NCBI GenBank assembly: GCA_026260175.1 | Contig: JAKCWW010000018.1 | Coordinates: forward strand, 2,085-66,084 | Reading direction: 5' to 3' | Length of the DNA: 64,000 nucleotides | DNA from: Reticulitermes lucifugus | Taxonomy: Eukaryota > Arthropoda > Insecta > Blattodea > Rhinotermitidae | Part shown: positions 12,060-24,259 of the stretch, in pieces | Position numbering within the stretch: the first letter of the stretch is position 1 | How the letters are laid out: each line of letters begins with the position of its first letter | The notes under the pieces: model-generated | What the model saw: only the letters and a program-made list of their open reading frames with translations | What the model was told of the DNA's origin: nothing | Database searches by the model: none | Made by a program: the position numbers and the translations under genes

Positions 12060-14440
12060 AACAACTAAACTTACAACTTACTGTTTCCTGTTTTAAGTTT
12101 GGTATCACCATCACAATTATGAACAACTAACTTCAATTTTAGAAGGGGGATCTTAAAGTTTCCACATAATTTGAGGAAGATCCGAGCTTACGTAAAAACA
12201 GATTGACAATTTTCTCTACGTATAGAAAGTATATAAAAGATTAGTCAAATTTTAGTCATCTTATAAGAATATATCTGTTACGATATAATTCAAATCCAAG
12301 TACAATGACACTTCTTACTACATTACTGTGATTTTATCGCTAATCTTTCATATTGCGAGATTTAATTATTTCGAAACTTTTAAATCTCACCACGAATAAA
12401 TAGTCGAAAACTAGTACTAATAAGCATAAATTACTTATATCTATATATTGAAAATATTAGGGATAACAGAACATGGAAATTAGCAGGTGCCAGAATCTTG
12501 AAATGAACATATTTCGTTATTGCCTTTATCGTAAAAGTAGTGTCTGAACCCAGGACGTTAAATTCTACGAAGTGGAGTAATTTATATAGTTACTTTTGCA
12601 GAGCAGCTTATCAGCTTTTTGTAAAAAAAACACAAGGAATTAAGAAAGAATATAATTTCGAGCAAATATGTTATTATCCACGTTTTTTCATTACAAAATT
12701 TAATTCAAGATTGGAGTATATAAGTTTTTAATTTCAGATGTTGTAATCCGTTGGTGTTATTTTATTTTTTATTTAATTACGTACAGCATATATGACCTAC
12801 TAATAAAATGTTTATTCATCAATACTATTTTGTTATTGTCTCTTTTATTTTTATATCCTCTATTGCATCAAAATTTGATCCTAGTTCACGTTTAGGGTAG
12901 AAAATTGATACTTCAAGATAGAATAGTCTTTTACTTCCTACAAAGTGAAGTCAGTAACAAGCACTTTGCTGTCTCAGTGTCGATTCAATACTTTTCTTCA
13001 AAACTAAATGAGAAGACACGGCGCAATGCTTTTTCTTATTCCTTTATATTTCATTCGTCTTTTAATTAATTATTTTATTATATTTGTGTATTGCCTTCGG
13101 AATGCTGATTGTGACATTTCTATATGCCTGAACGTGTATTGTTGGAAATGTATTTATGAAAGACAAACCCTCCATTCTGCAGCGTTGAGAAAGAATAAGA
13201 ACCGACGATCGTAACTTAGTCACTGTACTGACCACAGTGTCCCGTCTCTGTATAGTGCTTGTATAACTTGTTATTTTATTACATGCTTCAAAACTATAGG
13301 TAAAGTAAAAATGTAAAAATATTTTTAATTGCTTCATATAATTTCAGGTCCCTGTGCAGTAACTTAAAAAGAAATCCCTCATCGATAATATTTTTATAAT
13401 TCCCTCAATCGAAAAATACGTCAAGAATCAGATCGATTAAATGATTGCTAATTTTTCTGTGGAGACAACAGCATACATTAATAATTGATTAGGGATACTC
13501 TTGTAAAGTGGCCATAATATATATTGATATCTAATATTTGCAAAAGCGTAGTCTTGATGAAGCAATGTGAATAAAATGCTTATAATGTTAAGATCACTAT
13601 TCACCCAGATTTATTGTGATAGGAATCAGCTGTGGATATGATGCCCCACTTCCCTTAGTCCAAGCAGGTCTCAGAAATTAGAGTTTGCAATTCGATATGC
13701 TTTTCGGAATGCAAAGAACTCTCTAGGATATATTCACATATGACCTACACAACGACAATGAAAACAATTTTAAATGAGCCTGCTAATGATTAACTCTCTT
13801 TCTTCCTAACACTTTCTTCGTGCCATGTAGACTCTTGCTATTTTAAAAATATTTTTGTACTTCTGTTTCTTCGAAAAACGCAATTAGTAAAAGGAAAGGT
13901 TTAAATAAATTTTAGAGTTTTACATCTTTCTGAAAACCCCCAGAATTCACAATGTCAATACCACTTAACAAAGAAATATCAATGCGGATTATTCTCTACA
14001 ACTGACAAATCAAAAGCATTACTTCTCCCGAAAGTGTAACAAGTGAGCAGCACTCCCATTGTGCTCTCCAGCAATCCAGGATTGTAACTCGTATCGTTTT
14101 CTCCTCTCCCGTCAAACTCAATATCCTTTTTCAAACGCAGCAATAATCTGTAGACGCTCCTAGATCAAAGTAACTATTTACACACATGTAACGCAAGTAT
14201 GTGAGTGGAAGCGTAAGAATTCTTCCTTATCAAGTAATCCTGCATAAAAGACAGAATTCATGAAAACAAGATAGATATTGTACGTGTAACATAACGCTGT
14301 AACGCGTTCGCTTAATATTTAGACGTCCTCGGCCGTACTAACAGCCTCATAACTTTCGGTTGAAAATAGTATTTTATGGCGATTTTATGTCACCAGCAAA
14401 AATAAACCGTACTTAGGTCTTCATATAAAGGGCTGGATAT

Positions 14441-14590
14441 TTTGTCCGATTTTAAACAAATTTGGATTTCTTGACAGCTTTTCATAAAAGTCCCCAACAT
14501 CAAACTTCACGGATGTCCTTCCAGTGGGAGCCGCGCTAATATATGCGGACAGAGGGACAGGCAGGCAGACAGACGGACATGACGAATTTA
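14441..14590 (+). mobile_element. Interspersed repeat with CCGTCCAGTGG-like and GACGGACATGA motifs, copy 1
   Basis: Contains CAAACTTCACGGATGTCCTT, CCAGTGGGAGCCG and a run of GACA/GGCA units ending CAGACGGACATGA. The same order of motifs is seen at 33311-33460 and partly at 4800-4925. Such blocks are widespread in arthropod genomes. I cannot assign a transposon class. Confidence 0.55.
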
Positions 14591-16208
14591 ATACGCAATT
14601 CCCTTGGTTATGTGAAAGCGCTTAAACACACAGATGAAGAAGGGAAATAAGAAAGAATGAATAACAGGAATGGAAAACATTTCAAATACGTATTTCGTGT
14701 CGACGCTTCTGTCGTCACTTGCATGAAGACAGAAGAGCTCAAATAATACGTTAGACAGTTGAATAAGTTCTTATACTGTCACCAAGGCAATACCAATCGT
14801 GCAGTTTACCTCAACTTTTAAATCGTGTTTTTTGTGTCAAAAAGGAACTCTTTAGTTACCAAACAAATTCCTTCAACCAAAGTATGTTATAAGCATTGCA
14901 ATAATTTTAAAATTAAGTTGCTTAAAAATTTTAAGAGCCTGCTTACATGTTTTGAACTTATGATTATTCACATTATTCGTTTCTGTTTCATTCACAAATC
15001 TGATTCATTGAAAGTTTTTATATAAATTTGTGTTGTTTTATAAGGGAATTCAATTTCGACCTAAATGCACAAACTGCGTCAAATAGAGAAAATAGTCAAA
15101 ATGTCCTTTGACGTTTGCAGCTCTACTTCCCCTTCAATAGTTTTTTTAATAATACTATCATGCGCACAATACACATAATAAACACTGAACATGTCACTCT
15201 CTTTAAAGCCAGCTGTCATTGTTTTTCAATAACACAGCGTCTCAACCAAATGCACGTGATCATTCCTTCGTTACACGTTGATGAAAGAAGAACCACTGTT
15301 TGCCTTCACTAAACCACAGTTCTTCTTACGTCACTCTTCGCAAAAGTGTAAACGAGAGGGTTTAAGGAGCAAGTCACAAATATTTCTGGGCACCGTAAAC
15401 TGCAGCACTGACCAGGGTTGTCACCCAAAGTTTTGCTGCATGAACACCCGATACTTCAATGTCAAAAAAATCAACGTGAATTATTAAGCGTGGGAGAAAT
15501 GAAATACTGTTGAAGCAGTTCAATAGGTTCTAATCAGTAATAATAGGGGTTTCTAGCTTGGCAACTGGAAATTAAATAATGCAGTAAAAATAATTCATCC
15601 ATAAAATTTGATTCCCCTGTTATGTGAAATTAAGGTGTGAAAATCAAATTAATCGTAAAATAAAAATAAGTACTGAGTATAAATTATCGTTCTTTGTCAC
15701 TCTCTGAGAACTTTACGGTTGATATATCTAAATAAAAAAGATAATAATTTTATATATATCTATTAATTTTAGGCGTGCATTCGTTAATTACCGAACAGCT
15801 GATCCGGCCAATATTGCAACACAACGTACAGCATCTGAAAATGTCTTCAATCCTTTATCTGCCTGTCTGGTGTTTATGACACTTCAGGTGTCCCATGTGT
15901 AACAATAATTTTTTATCTGCCAATACAGTTCCACTTTTATTCGGGAGTTAAGTCTCAAAGCACACTAGTTTTGAATATTCAACAAGTATGTCTTGTGTCA
16001 AATTACAATAAAAAGTAAACCTTTCACACTCGAAGTACTGAACAATGTTTTAATATAAGATTATCTATTATATTTTAATACATCTAGTTGGTTTTAATAC
16101 AATTTCGGCTTACATAACACCTACTTTTGTAAAATTGAAGTCTCAGCTATTTGAAAAAGTATTAGTTTAATGGGTTGTACACAAATAATGTTTCTTTATA
16201 TTTTTTAA

Positions 16209-16252
16209 TTGCCTGATAATGGCTTTCCATTAAAGCCGAAACATGTAGCAAT
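16209..16252 (+). ncRNA. Hammerhead ribozyme relic, core G8 replaced by A
   Basis: CTGATAA (16213-16219), then stem II GGCTTT / AAAGCC with a 5-nt loop, then GAAAC, ATG and the cleavage triplet GTA. Every part of the Penelope-type hammerhead is in place except the second G of CTGATGA, which is A. In the hammerhead mechanism that G (G8) takes part directly in catalysis, so this copy should not cleave. The downstream stretch (TAGTTGTAATTTACGGCCTT) resembles the arm of the 63.6 kb element. Confidence 0.6.
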
Positions 16253-16697
16253 AAAAATAACACAAACATAGTTGTAATTTACGGCCTTTATTTCCTCACT
16301 TCTATTTATGTAGTTGCCAGATATACGGACATCATCACAAGAAAACAGGAGCAATCGAACACTGACACTTTCCAAAAAGAAATTGCATACCAATAAAATG
16401 CAATATAAATAACGCGGGAAAAAACTTCACCTACAGACATAAATCTAAAAACGTGGACACCGAAACCAATAAAAATGCGTTAACAACCAACTATTGATTT
16501 TAACAGAACTTACGATTGCCAACAAACACATCAGGCAACAAAGTACTCGAACTAAGACAAGGACTTTAACAACTTTTAGATACAACAGGAGGACATACAA
16601 TAAAGAATCACATAAGAGAAATATATAAAATACTCATATTTTAATGTTACGTAAGGATTATAATGGCTTGTACAATCTGTGAGATCTCACAAATTTA

Positions 16698-16719
16698 ATA
16701 TATATATATATATATATAT
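16698..16719. repeat. (TA)11 microsatellite
   Basis: About eleven TA units. It is low-complexity sequence between two hammerhead relics. Confidence 0.95.
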
Positions 16720-16749
16720 TAGTTTTGGATTTTAAAGTCATGTATTTTT

Positions 16750-16788
16750 ATGCGTGAGGATGGTCTGTCCGACCGAAACATGTAGCAT
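16750..16788 (+). ncRNA. Hammerhead ribozyme relic, core C3 replaced by G
   Basis: GTGAGGA (16754-16760) stands where CTGAGGA is expected. It is followed by stem II GGTC / GACC, GAAAC, ATG and the triplet GTA. C3 pairs in the core and is essential, so the copy is probably inactive. The downstream bases (TTGGTTGTCGCTAACGGCAG) align with the same positions after the 16.2 kb and 63.7 kb copies, so all three belong to one subfamily. Confidence 0.55.
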
Positions 16789-16929
16789 ATATTGACGAAA
16801 CTAATAAAACTTGGTTGTCGCTAACGGCAGCACGTATGTCAATATTGGTCCTCATTTCTCTTTATACATTTCAAAGAAGTGTCACAAGTAAAGACACAAC
16901 AAAACCTAACAATGTCGCATCTCATTAGC

Positions 16930-16998
16930 AAGCAATAATCACGAAGATTCAAGTGTTCTGGTATGTTACGTCGTGCAGACTTGTAAACAGTTATCGAC
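16930..16998 (-). mobile_element. Hammerhead family B repeat, single half
   Basis: Contains TTCTGGTATGTTACGTCGTG and AACAGTTATCGACGTTTCGG, the half-repeat also seen at 11461, 30808 and 56318. No opposite half and no intact core were seen. Confidence 0.5.
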
Positions 16999-17059
16999 GT
17001 TTCGGGGAACACTTTTTCATAAATTTGCATAGGTAATGAGTCTAAAATTTTGACCAAGA

Positions 17060-18000
17060 TATGACTTCACTACGCTCCACCAAAACGTATGTTACCATTT
17101 ACCATTTAAGTAAGCTTTTATAGTTCCGGCATAAAATAAAGCCAAAATTATTAGAGAAAATAAATCGTCACATAATTGTCCTGAATAGGTTTCAGGTTAT
17201 TGTAGTTGATCGTATAATATTCTTCAACAAAGGATTGGTTAGAAAGAGAAACATCCCGCCCATGTAATAAAAGAACACGAGAACTAATATGTTAAGCAAC
17301 GTAAAAAAAGTAAAATACGAGAAAAACTGTACGCTTCGTAGTTAGTTACGTTTTGTGAGACTAAACCATAGACGGTGACAAACTTATCTTCTGTCAATCA
17401 GCAAGATTTTGGGTCCTTTACCAGTGGACAAGCCCATCAAGAAAGGCGCTTTTGCTTTCAGAACCTTAGAAAGTACAGAAATGAAAGATTGTTTAACAAT
17501 GGAGACACTAAATGATAAAAACGAAAATAAATTCAGACATAATTTAGTTACACATCATAGTTTCTATCTTGTTCTCCCGGTATGGTTATTATTTTCATGA
17601 CGGAAACAACACGACTGTGTTCTTAATTTCTGTGTGTTTGGGCGTATTAGAAATGAAAAGAGAAAATATTTATTTGGGAGATGTGACAAAAATGCGCCCT
17701 CTTCTGTCACTGTTTTTATTGTAAATGGAGTACAGGCCCAAATTAGCAAATGGAGAGAGGCGAAATTGAAATATATGAACACCTCTTTTTAAAAACTTAC
17801 ATGTGGGCGTATTAATGGCACATTTAAGCCTTTGAAACTTCTTCGACAAAAAACATTAAAAATATCAACATAGATGCAAGGTAGTTTACGGTGCCCATAA
17901 CTGATGCTTTCAATCACACAACCTTTCACTTATTTGTCATGCTAACGAACAACGTGGAAGTACTTTTTGTATTCAATCTTGATGTTATTTTGACGACAAA
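17060..18000. other. No recognisable gene, about 0.9 kb
   Basis: AT-rich. The frames at 17409-17600 and 17564-17782 overlap each other on opposite strands and look like chance frames. Confidence 0.5.
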
Positions 18001-18018
18001 CCCATCAATTTATGCAGC

Positions 18019-18113
18019 ATGTTATATCTTCTGAATGGGCTAACCTTAGACGACTTCCGGCAGAGCATTCAGGAACAGATGGGTCCAGAGTCAAATCGGA
18101 AGTCCTGCTACCT
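18019..18113 (+). other. Possible small internal exon (uncertain)
   Basis: A plausible acceptor (TTTATGCAG) precedes 18019 and a donor-like GTGAGA follows 18113. The frame between is open, reads LNGLTLDDFRQSIQEQMGPE and is rich in charged residues, with higher G+C than the flanks. The frame stays open past the donor to 18213. There is no polypyrimidine tract of note and no family match that I can name. It may be a chance frame. Confidence 0.25.
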
Positions 18114-18868
18114 GGTGAGAAATGACAGAAGCGCCAGAGAAGGCAGAAGCCACCACGCGCCTCTCCACCTCATTGCTGATCCTGCAAGAAAACAACAGTG
18201 TCAACGTACGTGACCATCTAAGTGGGCCTAGTATGTCTGATGTGTATGGGAAGTGCAAGGAAGGACATAAGAATTCTGAATTCCGTATCTTGGATTTGAG
18301 AGTCTGAGTCGTTATAAATTTCAATTATTAAGTTTATTCCGAATTTTGTATTCTATACTTGCAAAATGATTTGTTCGGATGTGTGCCTGATCTCTAGCAA
18401 TATACACAACTAAGACAATAATATTCGTGTCCTGTACACCAATATATGTTGGAGCTCAAAATAAATATATAACTCGCATTTTCTACGTATGTTAATATAC
18501 TTCATTATATTTTTTACTTAATTCGAAAGGCATACTACTCTAACGTTATATTCAAGACTTCAAGTAATAGAATGTTTCATTACATGTTACATTCTGCTAA
18601 TGGACCATGTCTTGAAATCACAGAAAACACTAAGTACAGAGGATGACGATATTTATACAATTTCTAAAAAAATGCATGTTTGGAAACATCTCAGAAGCTG
18701 AGACACATCTAACTGAATGCGCGAGATCAAGAGCCAAATTACGTATAAGATTTCAAGGTTCACTGACTAAGTGAAATAAATGTTTATCAATGAATGACAC
18801 TAATATTAACAGTCGTTCATCTGGTTATGGTGATCACAATGCTAGTAGCCCCAGATCGAGTGGTTTCG

Positions 18869-18936
18869 GATTCGAATACCACATACAGAGCGGATATTTC
18901 GTGATTCGAATACCACTTACACTGCGGATACTTCGT
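18869..18936. repeat. 34-bp tandem duplication
   Basis: Two adjacent units, 18869-18902 and 18903-18936, each beginning GATTCGAATACCAC and ending TTCGT, with about four differences. It is a small, moderately old tandem duplication and not part of a longer array. Confidence 0.85.
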
Positions 18937-18939
18937 GTG

Positions 18940-21350
18940 ATTTTCGTAATTACCAGCAATCAAAAGCATATAATCTATAATATATGACACATACCCTGCT
19001 CCAATGCAGGTAGAAAAAGCCATCCTGACAAATATGTATACGTTCCAGTAGGCACAAGACTTCGGAAAGGCAATTTGAAAAAATAGTAAGTTTATCGTGT
19101 AAAAGTGTAACTACTTTCCATATAATATGCATCCATAACGCACTTCAACTGAGCGTAAACTATTCATTGTTATTTATCCTAGGGGACTGATGCATGGGCG
19201 TTTGATTTATTTCAAAATAATGTCCTTATCTCATAAGTATATTAAGTTAATTTTTGGCTAATAATCCTTAACTTCTAATTTCAAATACGCAGCCTATGTC
19301 GTGGTACAGAGTAAAGGTTCCTGTTTGACATAATTTCTTAAAATTGGACACTTAAACAAGGAGTTGTAACTGTCGTGTGTAGGTTTTTAGATTACGTAGT
19401 CTGTAATATATTGCGAAAGTCTTTGGCTGGTATTTTAGGTCTAATTTAACCGAGGAGTTAACAAATCGACTTACATTATTAAATAAAAATAGACCAAAGC
19501 CAGAGAATATAAGAAACTTGAAATATTTCACACGTTGCATTCAAAACTAAATTTATATTAAGTGGTGCTCATAGAAGGCATTGAAGTGGGATTCTCTTTT
19601 TACAACAATGCGTCAGAGCCCCGTTCACACATCTGAGAGTGATATTATGGGTTGTTTACAGTGCCAGAGTATTACGCAAGGCACCTGCTTTTAAATATAA
19701 TAATCACAGAATATTATACTAATGAAAGAATGTAATCCGAACCACTGACAGTACTGTGTTGGTAAGAGTCTTCCCATCCTAGCGCTGTAACCCGATTAAC
19801 AAGCTGTATGTCTTTGCTAAGAGTACCGTGCGAATTGTGAGGGTATATTACAAACTGCTAGTTAATAGTACAAAGCACCAGGTTCATGACACCTGCGGCA
19901 TTTTGAAATGCTTGAAATATATTATCACAAGGTTTAAAATACAAAGGTTTAAATTTTAGTATGTGCAATATCAGATGGAAATACCATTTAAATTTCTTAG
20001 CGTCTTTAACTATGTTATTTTAAAATTTGTCATCAGTGTCCATTATTATTTCTGAATTACTATTAAAATTAATTTAAATTTTTTAAGCATTGCTGTGTAG
20101 TGTATTTCTCTTTATATCTCACGGAGACTAATGTTAAAACAGCACACATTTACCCTTTAAACATTCACAAAAATTTCAAGCTGCGAACGATCGTAAGAGG
20201 AAGTTTTAAGGTTCAAATATTTGCACATTCTTTTAGCTGTAACAAAAATACCGTTTACGATGGTTTGGGACTCTACCGGACACATATCTTTCACGATGCG
20301 ATACTTTTAAAACTAGTGGCTTTTAGAAAAGCGTTACTTTGTATAATATACTGCATCCCTCAGTGGCTGTGGGCGTCGGGAGCACACGGAAAAGATACAA
20401 TCACAAATAAAGTTAGGTTTAGATTGTAGACCGAGCACATAGACTGAGGGGTCTAGAGAAGCTTCATTCGGACACTTAACAATTTAATTTTACGTCTCTC
20501 GACGCAAGAGCACATTAGCATAGCGATATATCTTAGATATATGTTCGGAAATAATTGGTACTATTTACGAAGTCAGCCGAAGTGTACCTTGACTGACGGG
20601 GATCGTAATCACTCTTACATAAAATACTCTTTCTTTTAAAAAAATACGGTTTTATCAAAGATAATAATTTTTAGCCTTAGTAACTGAATAAATTTAATAC
20701 AAGGAATTCAGAAATATTTTTTCCCTGCCGACTAATTCTATAACTCTCCAGGCGGATGTTGCTATATACAACGTGAAACAGACTATACCAAAACTCCCCA
20801 AATCTTTAATCATTCATTCTACATCATCACCTATCCACTTTCTACGAAGCTATATAATATGCGGTCGAAACAGGTAATTATATAACGCACAAACTTTTAA
20901 ATAAAACTGCGACCAATCTACCCAATAACAAGAAGTAATGAGCCTTAACTAATTATTAAAGTTTTAATTTCGAAAATAACAAAATTGAGTCTGCTGTAGC
21001 AGTGAGTTTGAAGACGTGTAAGACAGGCACAAACAGGAGGGAGGGGAATCTTACAGGTGGTCCTGAAATATGTATGTAGATACATGTGGAGCAATATACG
21101 TACAAGATCCTCCCTTCGCACCGTAACAGCAGCACAATGCCGTACACAAACACTTGTAAGCTATAAAATGGATATGAAGATGTGAAGCATTCACACAGCG
21201 ATCCTGAGGACACGTATATTTCTTAGAAGGAAACTGGTACAGAGTGTTTACAAACAACGGTGCAGCTCCAGTTCTAAAATACAAACTAAATTATTCAAAA
21301 TGAAGAAGGTCTCAAAAATTGCAGACGGATACCACAGGAATGTTGTAGAT
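18940..21350. other. No recognisable gene, about 2.4 kb
   Basis: AT-rich. The 109-codon frame at 20100-20429 (+) has no recognisable domain, signal peptide or flanking splice signals and is best read as chance. Nothing else was supported. Confidence 0.45.
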
Positions 21351-21370
21351 ACTGAACATACAAGTAAATA

Positions 21371-21655
21371 AATTTCACACTATTATCACCGTGCATTTCT
21401 TGAATCAAATTAAATAAATAGATCAACTAATGCACTATTTGACTACTTTAGTGTAGTGTCTTTCTTATACACCCTACACAATAGCGGTACGCAAGTGTTG
21501 TACGTTCGTTTAAACATGTGCTTGTTTTAGTAGTTTTAACAATACTGAGACCCCCTGAAGATGGACCTAGGTCCGAAACACGTGTAGGGTGTATAAGAAA
21601 GACAGTACACTAAAGTAGTCAAATAGTGCATTAGTTGGTCTATTTATTTAATTTG
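21371..21655 (+). mobile_element. Penelope-like inverted terminal-repeat element with hammerhead
   Basis: Inverted arms 21404-21477 and 21584-21657 differ at about two of 74 positions. A 33-nt extension containing CACCGTGCATTTCTTGA lies outside the left arm only. The whole is bracketed by an exact 13-bp direct repeat (ATACAAGTAAATA, 21358-21370 and 21656-21668), which I read as the target-site duplication. No reverse transcriptase is present. The structure fits a reverse-transcribed pseudo-LTR-like unit of the Penelope class; the class is inferred from the ribozyme type and the extension. Confidence 0.7.
21549..21592 (+). ncRNA. Hammerhead ribozyme, intact core
   Basis: CTGAAGA at 21555-21561, stem II GGACC/GGTCC with a two-base loop (21563-21574), GAAA at 21575-21578. 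Stem III can pair A21578-T21585 and C21579-G21584, and the predicted cleavage site lies after A21586 (GTA). Stem I has three G-C pairs (21552-21554 with 21587-21589). The stem III region ACACGTGT is self-complementary, which could favour dimeric folding, as proposed for Penelope hammerheads. Confidence 0.75.
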
Positions 21656-21974
21656 ATACAAGTAAATAGTTAAAAGGGTAATAAGTGTACCAATGATACT
21701 AGAATCAGTTCAATATATTTACACAAACTCCCACCCCTGGACAGTGTCCTGGGTCGTTTCGATTAAGATATGATTTTCGAAGACTATTTCCGTAAGTTCT
21801 CTAGTAATAACATTCTACATCTCCTATGTGTACAGCTGATGAGTCTTGAAGATTCTGTACCTATGGAAAGTTACTCTCTGTCGGTTAGACAGTAATTCCT
21901 GATCTTTCCGAAGAACCATACTGCCTTCATTTTATGGTCGCGAGTACACTTTCTTCGACCGACTGACATTGGAG

Positions 21975-22095
21975 GGCACTACGTTACGCAGACCAATGAT
22001 CTCCGTCTGTTTGATCCCGAAGAAGAGGAAGATGTGTTCTTTCGAAACGTCAGTAATTATTTACCAGTCGAAAAGTCGTAAAATCCCAGGATAAC
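21975..22095. mobile_element. Hammerhead family B repeat, inverted copy
   Basis: The left half has CACTACGTTACGCAGACCAA. The right half has GAAACGTCAGTAATTATTTA, CCAGTCG and AAAATCCCAGGAT, the reverse of the half seen at 56318. Between them CCGAAGA (22017-22023) stands for CTGAAGA, followed by a weak AGGAA/TTCTT stem. The core U4 is replaced by C, so activity is doubtful. Confidence 0.5.
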
Positions 22096-22129
22096 TTCAC
22101 ATGCAGCAACACCACAGTGAGAACAGCAA

Positions 22130-23490
22130 TTACCGCATGCCCAATATTTTATAGACTGATATCAGTCAAAGCAAAGACATGTGTAGTTCCATGAAAGGAT
22201 AGCATGTGGAAATTTAGTGACAGCAACTTTTTTAGTTAATGTTCATTTACTTTATTGTTTCTCCAATAAGCAAAATGTTTAATTAATTATAGGCATCTGA
22301 AAAGGCTGAGCGAATTTCCGGACACTTTGTAGTCAATGTAGACATACTCGGCTTCTAAAATGAAGTCTTATAAAGTGATGCAGCTGCACCCTTGAGCTAT
22401 GAACATTTTTTGCAATAAGCTGGAAGCGATTTATTGCCGTATGGCGTCACAGGTTCACATTTCGAAAGGCGAGCTCAAAGATGACCTCACATTTATCAGA
22501 CAGGAAACAATTCAATATCCTGTTTCTTACAGTGAATCAGCGCCAGTGTTACCCCCGTGGTCTTAGCTCCGTCTGAGTTAATGATGTTCTTGGTAATGAA
22601 AGATTCGGTTTCAGAAACGCAATATCAATCAAAAAGAAATGAGCTAGATTCAGCAACATACAAGCGGGGAAACCATACCATTAAGAAACACCACAAATGT
22701 TTCCAAAATTATGTATGCAGATGATAAATATGCTAGAGAGGAAAAGGCAACTGTTTAAAAAAATAGGGGTTTAGCAATAGGTCAATATTTCAGCTTTTTT
22801 AAAGTAAGGAATAGAATGCCTTACGTTGTGGTAACGTCCCTCTGTATGTAGCCTACAGCACCAAGAAGGTACGGCATATTCTTCCTTAAATTCAACATTA
22901 TAGACATTTCCTAATAGTCGGAAAATTTTGACTTTTGGCTACTTTGATAACAATTCATATTTTACGTAACACCAACAACTTTTCAACGTATTCTTTAAAC
23001 CGATTAGCAATTTTTTTTCAAATTCTATATAGGAGGCAGGACATGCTTATGCTAAATTTAAAAGATTTTACTATTGTGTTGTTAGAATGTGAAACAATAA
23101 CTTAATAAAAAATAATGAGATTAGTTCAACAAATATAGAATACAATAATTTAAAAGAACGAAAGGGCCACTCCTCGATTAACAAAATGCCTAAATTTTAT
23201 TTGTTGCAGTAAATTCTTACTAATAATGACGAATATCATCAGTTTTCGGAGAATATTCTGAAAATAATTTTAGAATGTTGTCAAACAGACGTTAAGTAAG
23301 ATAGGCACAGACAGTCACTGAAGATGACAGGAATTCAAGCGTCGTATTTCTGGTAGTGAGAGACGTAATGTGTTAAAGGATGTTAGACACTGCAACAAGT
23401 AGCTTAATCGAACGCACAAAGAATGCAAAGCATGAAGACAATGTAAGAACTCCGAAAATAAAATTTTAAAAATTTTCAATTATATAGATT
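22130..23490. other. No recognisable gene, about 1.4 kb
   Basis: A run of about 57 codons is open near 22385-22560, and MYADD is encoded at 22711-22725, but the flanking residues do not fit a reverse transcriptase. Otherwise AT-rich and featureless. Confidence 0.4.
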
Positions 23491-23494
23491 CATA

Positions 23495-24000
23495 ATAAAA
23501 TATAGTTTACCTAATGCCATAGATTAACTGTCCTATGTATCACATAAACCCTTTCAGAAACGTTAACATTCTATTGATATGGAAGACTCCTATTAAAATT
23601 TGTTGCGTGGTTCCGATTTATACTTCCATGCACTGTGTCTTTTTCTACAGCGGCCATAGATTTTGTAGTTTGACATTGAATTATCATGCTAATACTTGTG
23701 GCACAATTCCGACATTGAGGAATACGGATTCAAAATTAATTGTAGTTTGCCTAGTGCAATAGGACTTTTCTATATCTCATAAAAAGTTTTACACATTTTA
23801 TTGAAATTCGATATGGCAGAATTCAACTAAACTTTACCAGGCAGTTCCGATTTTCAGGCACATTTAGTCACAATAAAGCGTAATTTGCATATGGCAACAA
23901 CTGTACTTTAAAATACATCCCAAATTCTTACTTTGAATTTTGATATGGAATACTTTCACTAATCTGCGTGTCATTGATTATATTTTAAGCAAGTTTAATA
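23495..24000. repeat. Decayed tandem repeat, two to three units
   Basis: Blocks starting at about 23500 (TAGTTTACCTAATGCCATAG), 23741 (TAGTTTGCCTAGTGCAATAG) and 23880 (TAATTTGCATATGGCAAC) share an order of motifs, including TGATATGGAAGA or CGATATGGCAGA and GTTCCGATTT. Unit spacing is about 240 then 140 bp. It looks like an old satellite-like array or a duplicated transposon piece. Confidence 0.4.
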
Positions 24001-24230
24001 TACTTCACAGTAAGCCATTGGTAGTTCTTCGTGCTACATAATGAAGCACACTGTCTCAAGTCTGCCTTTCAATAACGGATAACTTGCTTCTGGGAATGAA
24101 GTCTGTCCTTTTTGTGCTTTTTAATACCTCACCTTATTCAAGTTGCAGATTTGTTGATAGGTTATGTAAAGGGGACATATGTACATCTTTATTGGTCGCC
24201 GTGAAATTGTTTTCAGGCCTTACTCCTTTC

Positions 24231-24255
24231 TATTCTATTCTATTCTATTCTATTC
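24231..24255. repeat. (TATTC)5 microsatellite
   Basis: Five exact pentamer units, followed by a degenerate one. Confidence 0.95.
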
Positions 24256-24259
24256 TGTT

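Larger units (their letters stand above)
11570..16200. other. No recognisable gene, about 4.6 kb apart from repeats listed separately
   Basis: Very AT-rich. It holds the TA tracts near 12.02 kb and the repeat at 14441-14590. The open frames (up to 91 codons at 13062-13337) have compositions expected by chance, and no splice-bounded exon was found. Confidence 0.45.

Noticed and set aside
22711-22725. MYADD encoded in AT-rich DNA, as in a reverse transcriptase active site
   Set aside because: Flanking residues do not fit the upstream GTHQL or downstream NLL blocks of LINE reverse transcriptases, and no neighbouring motif was found.
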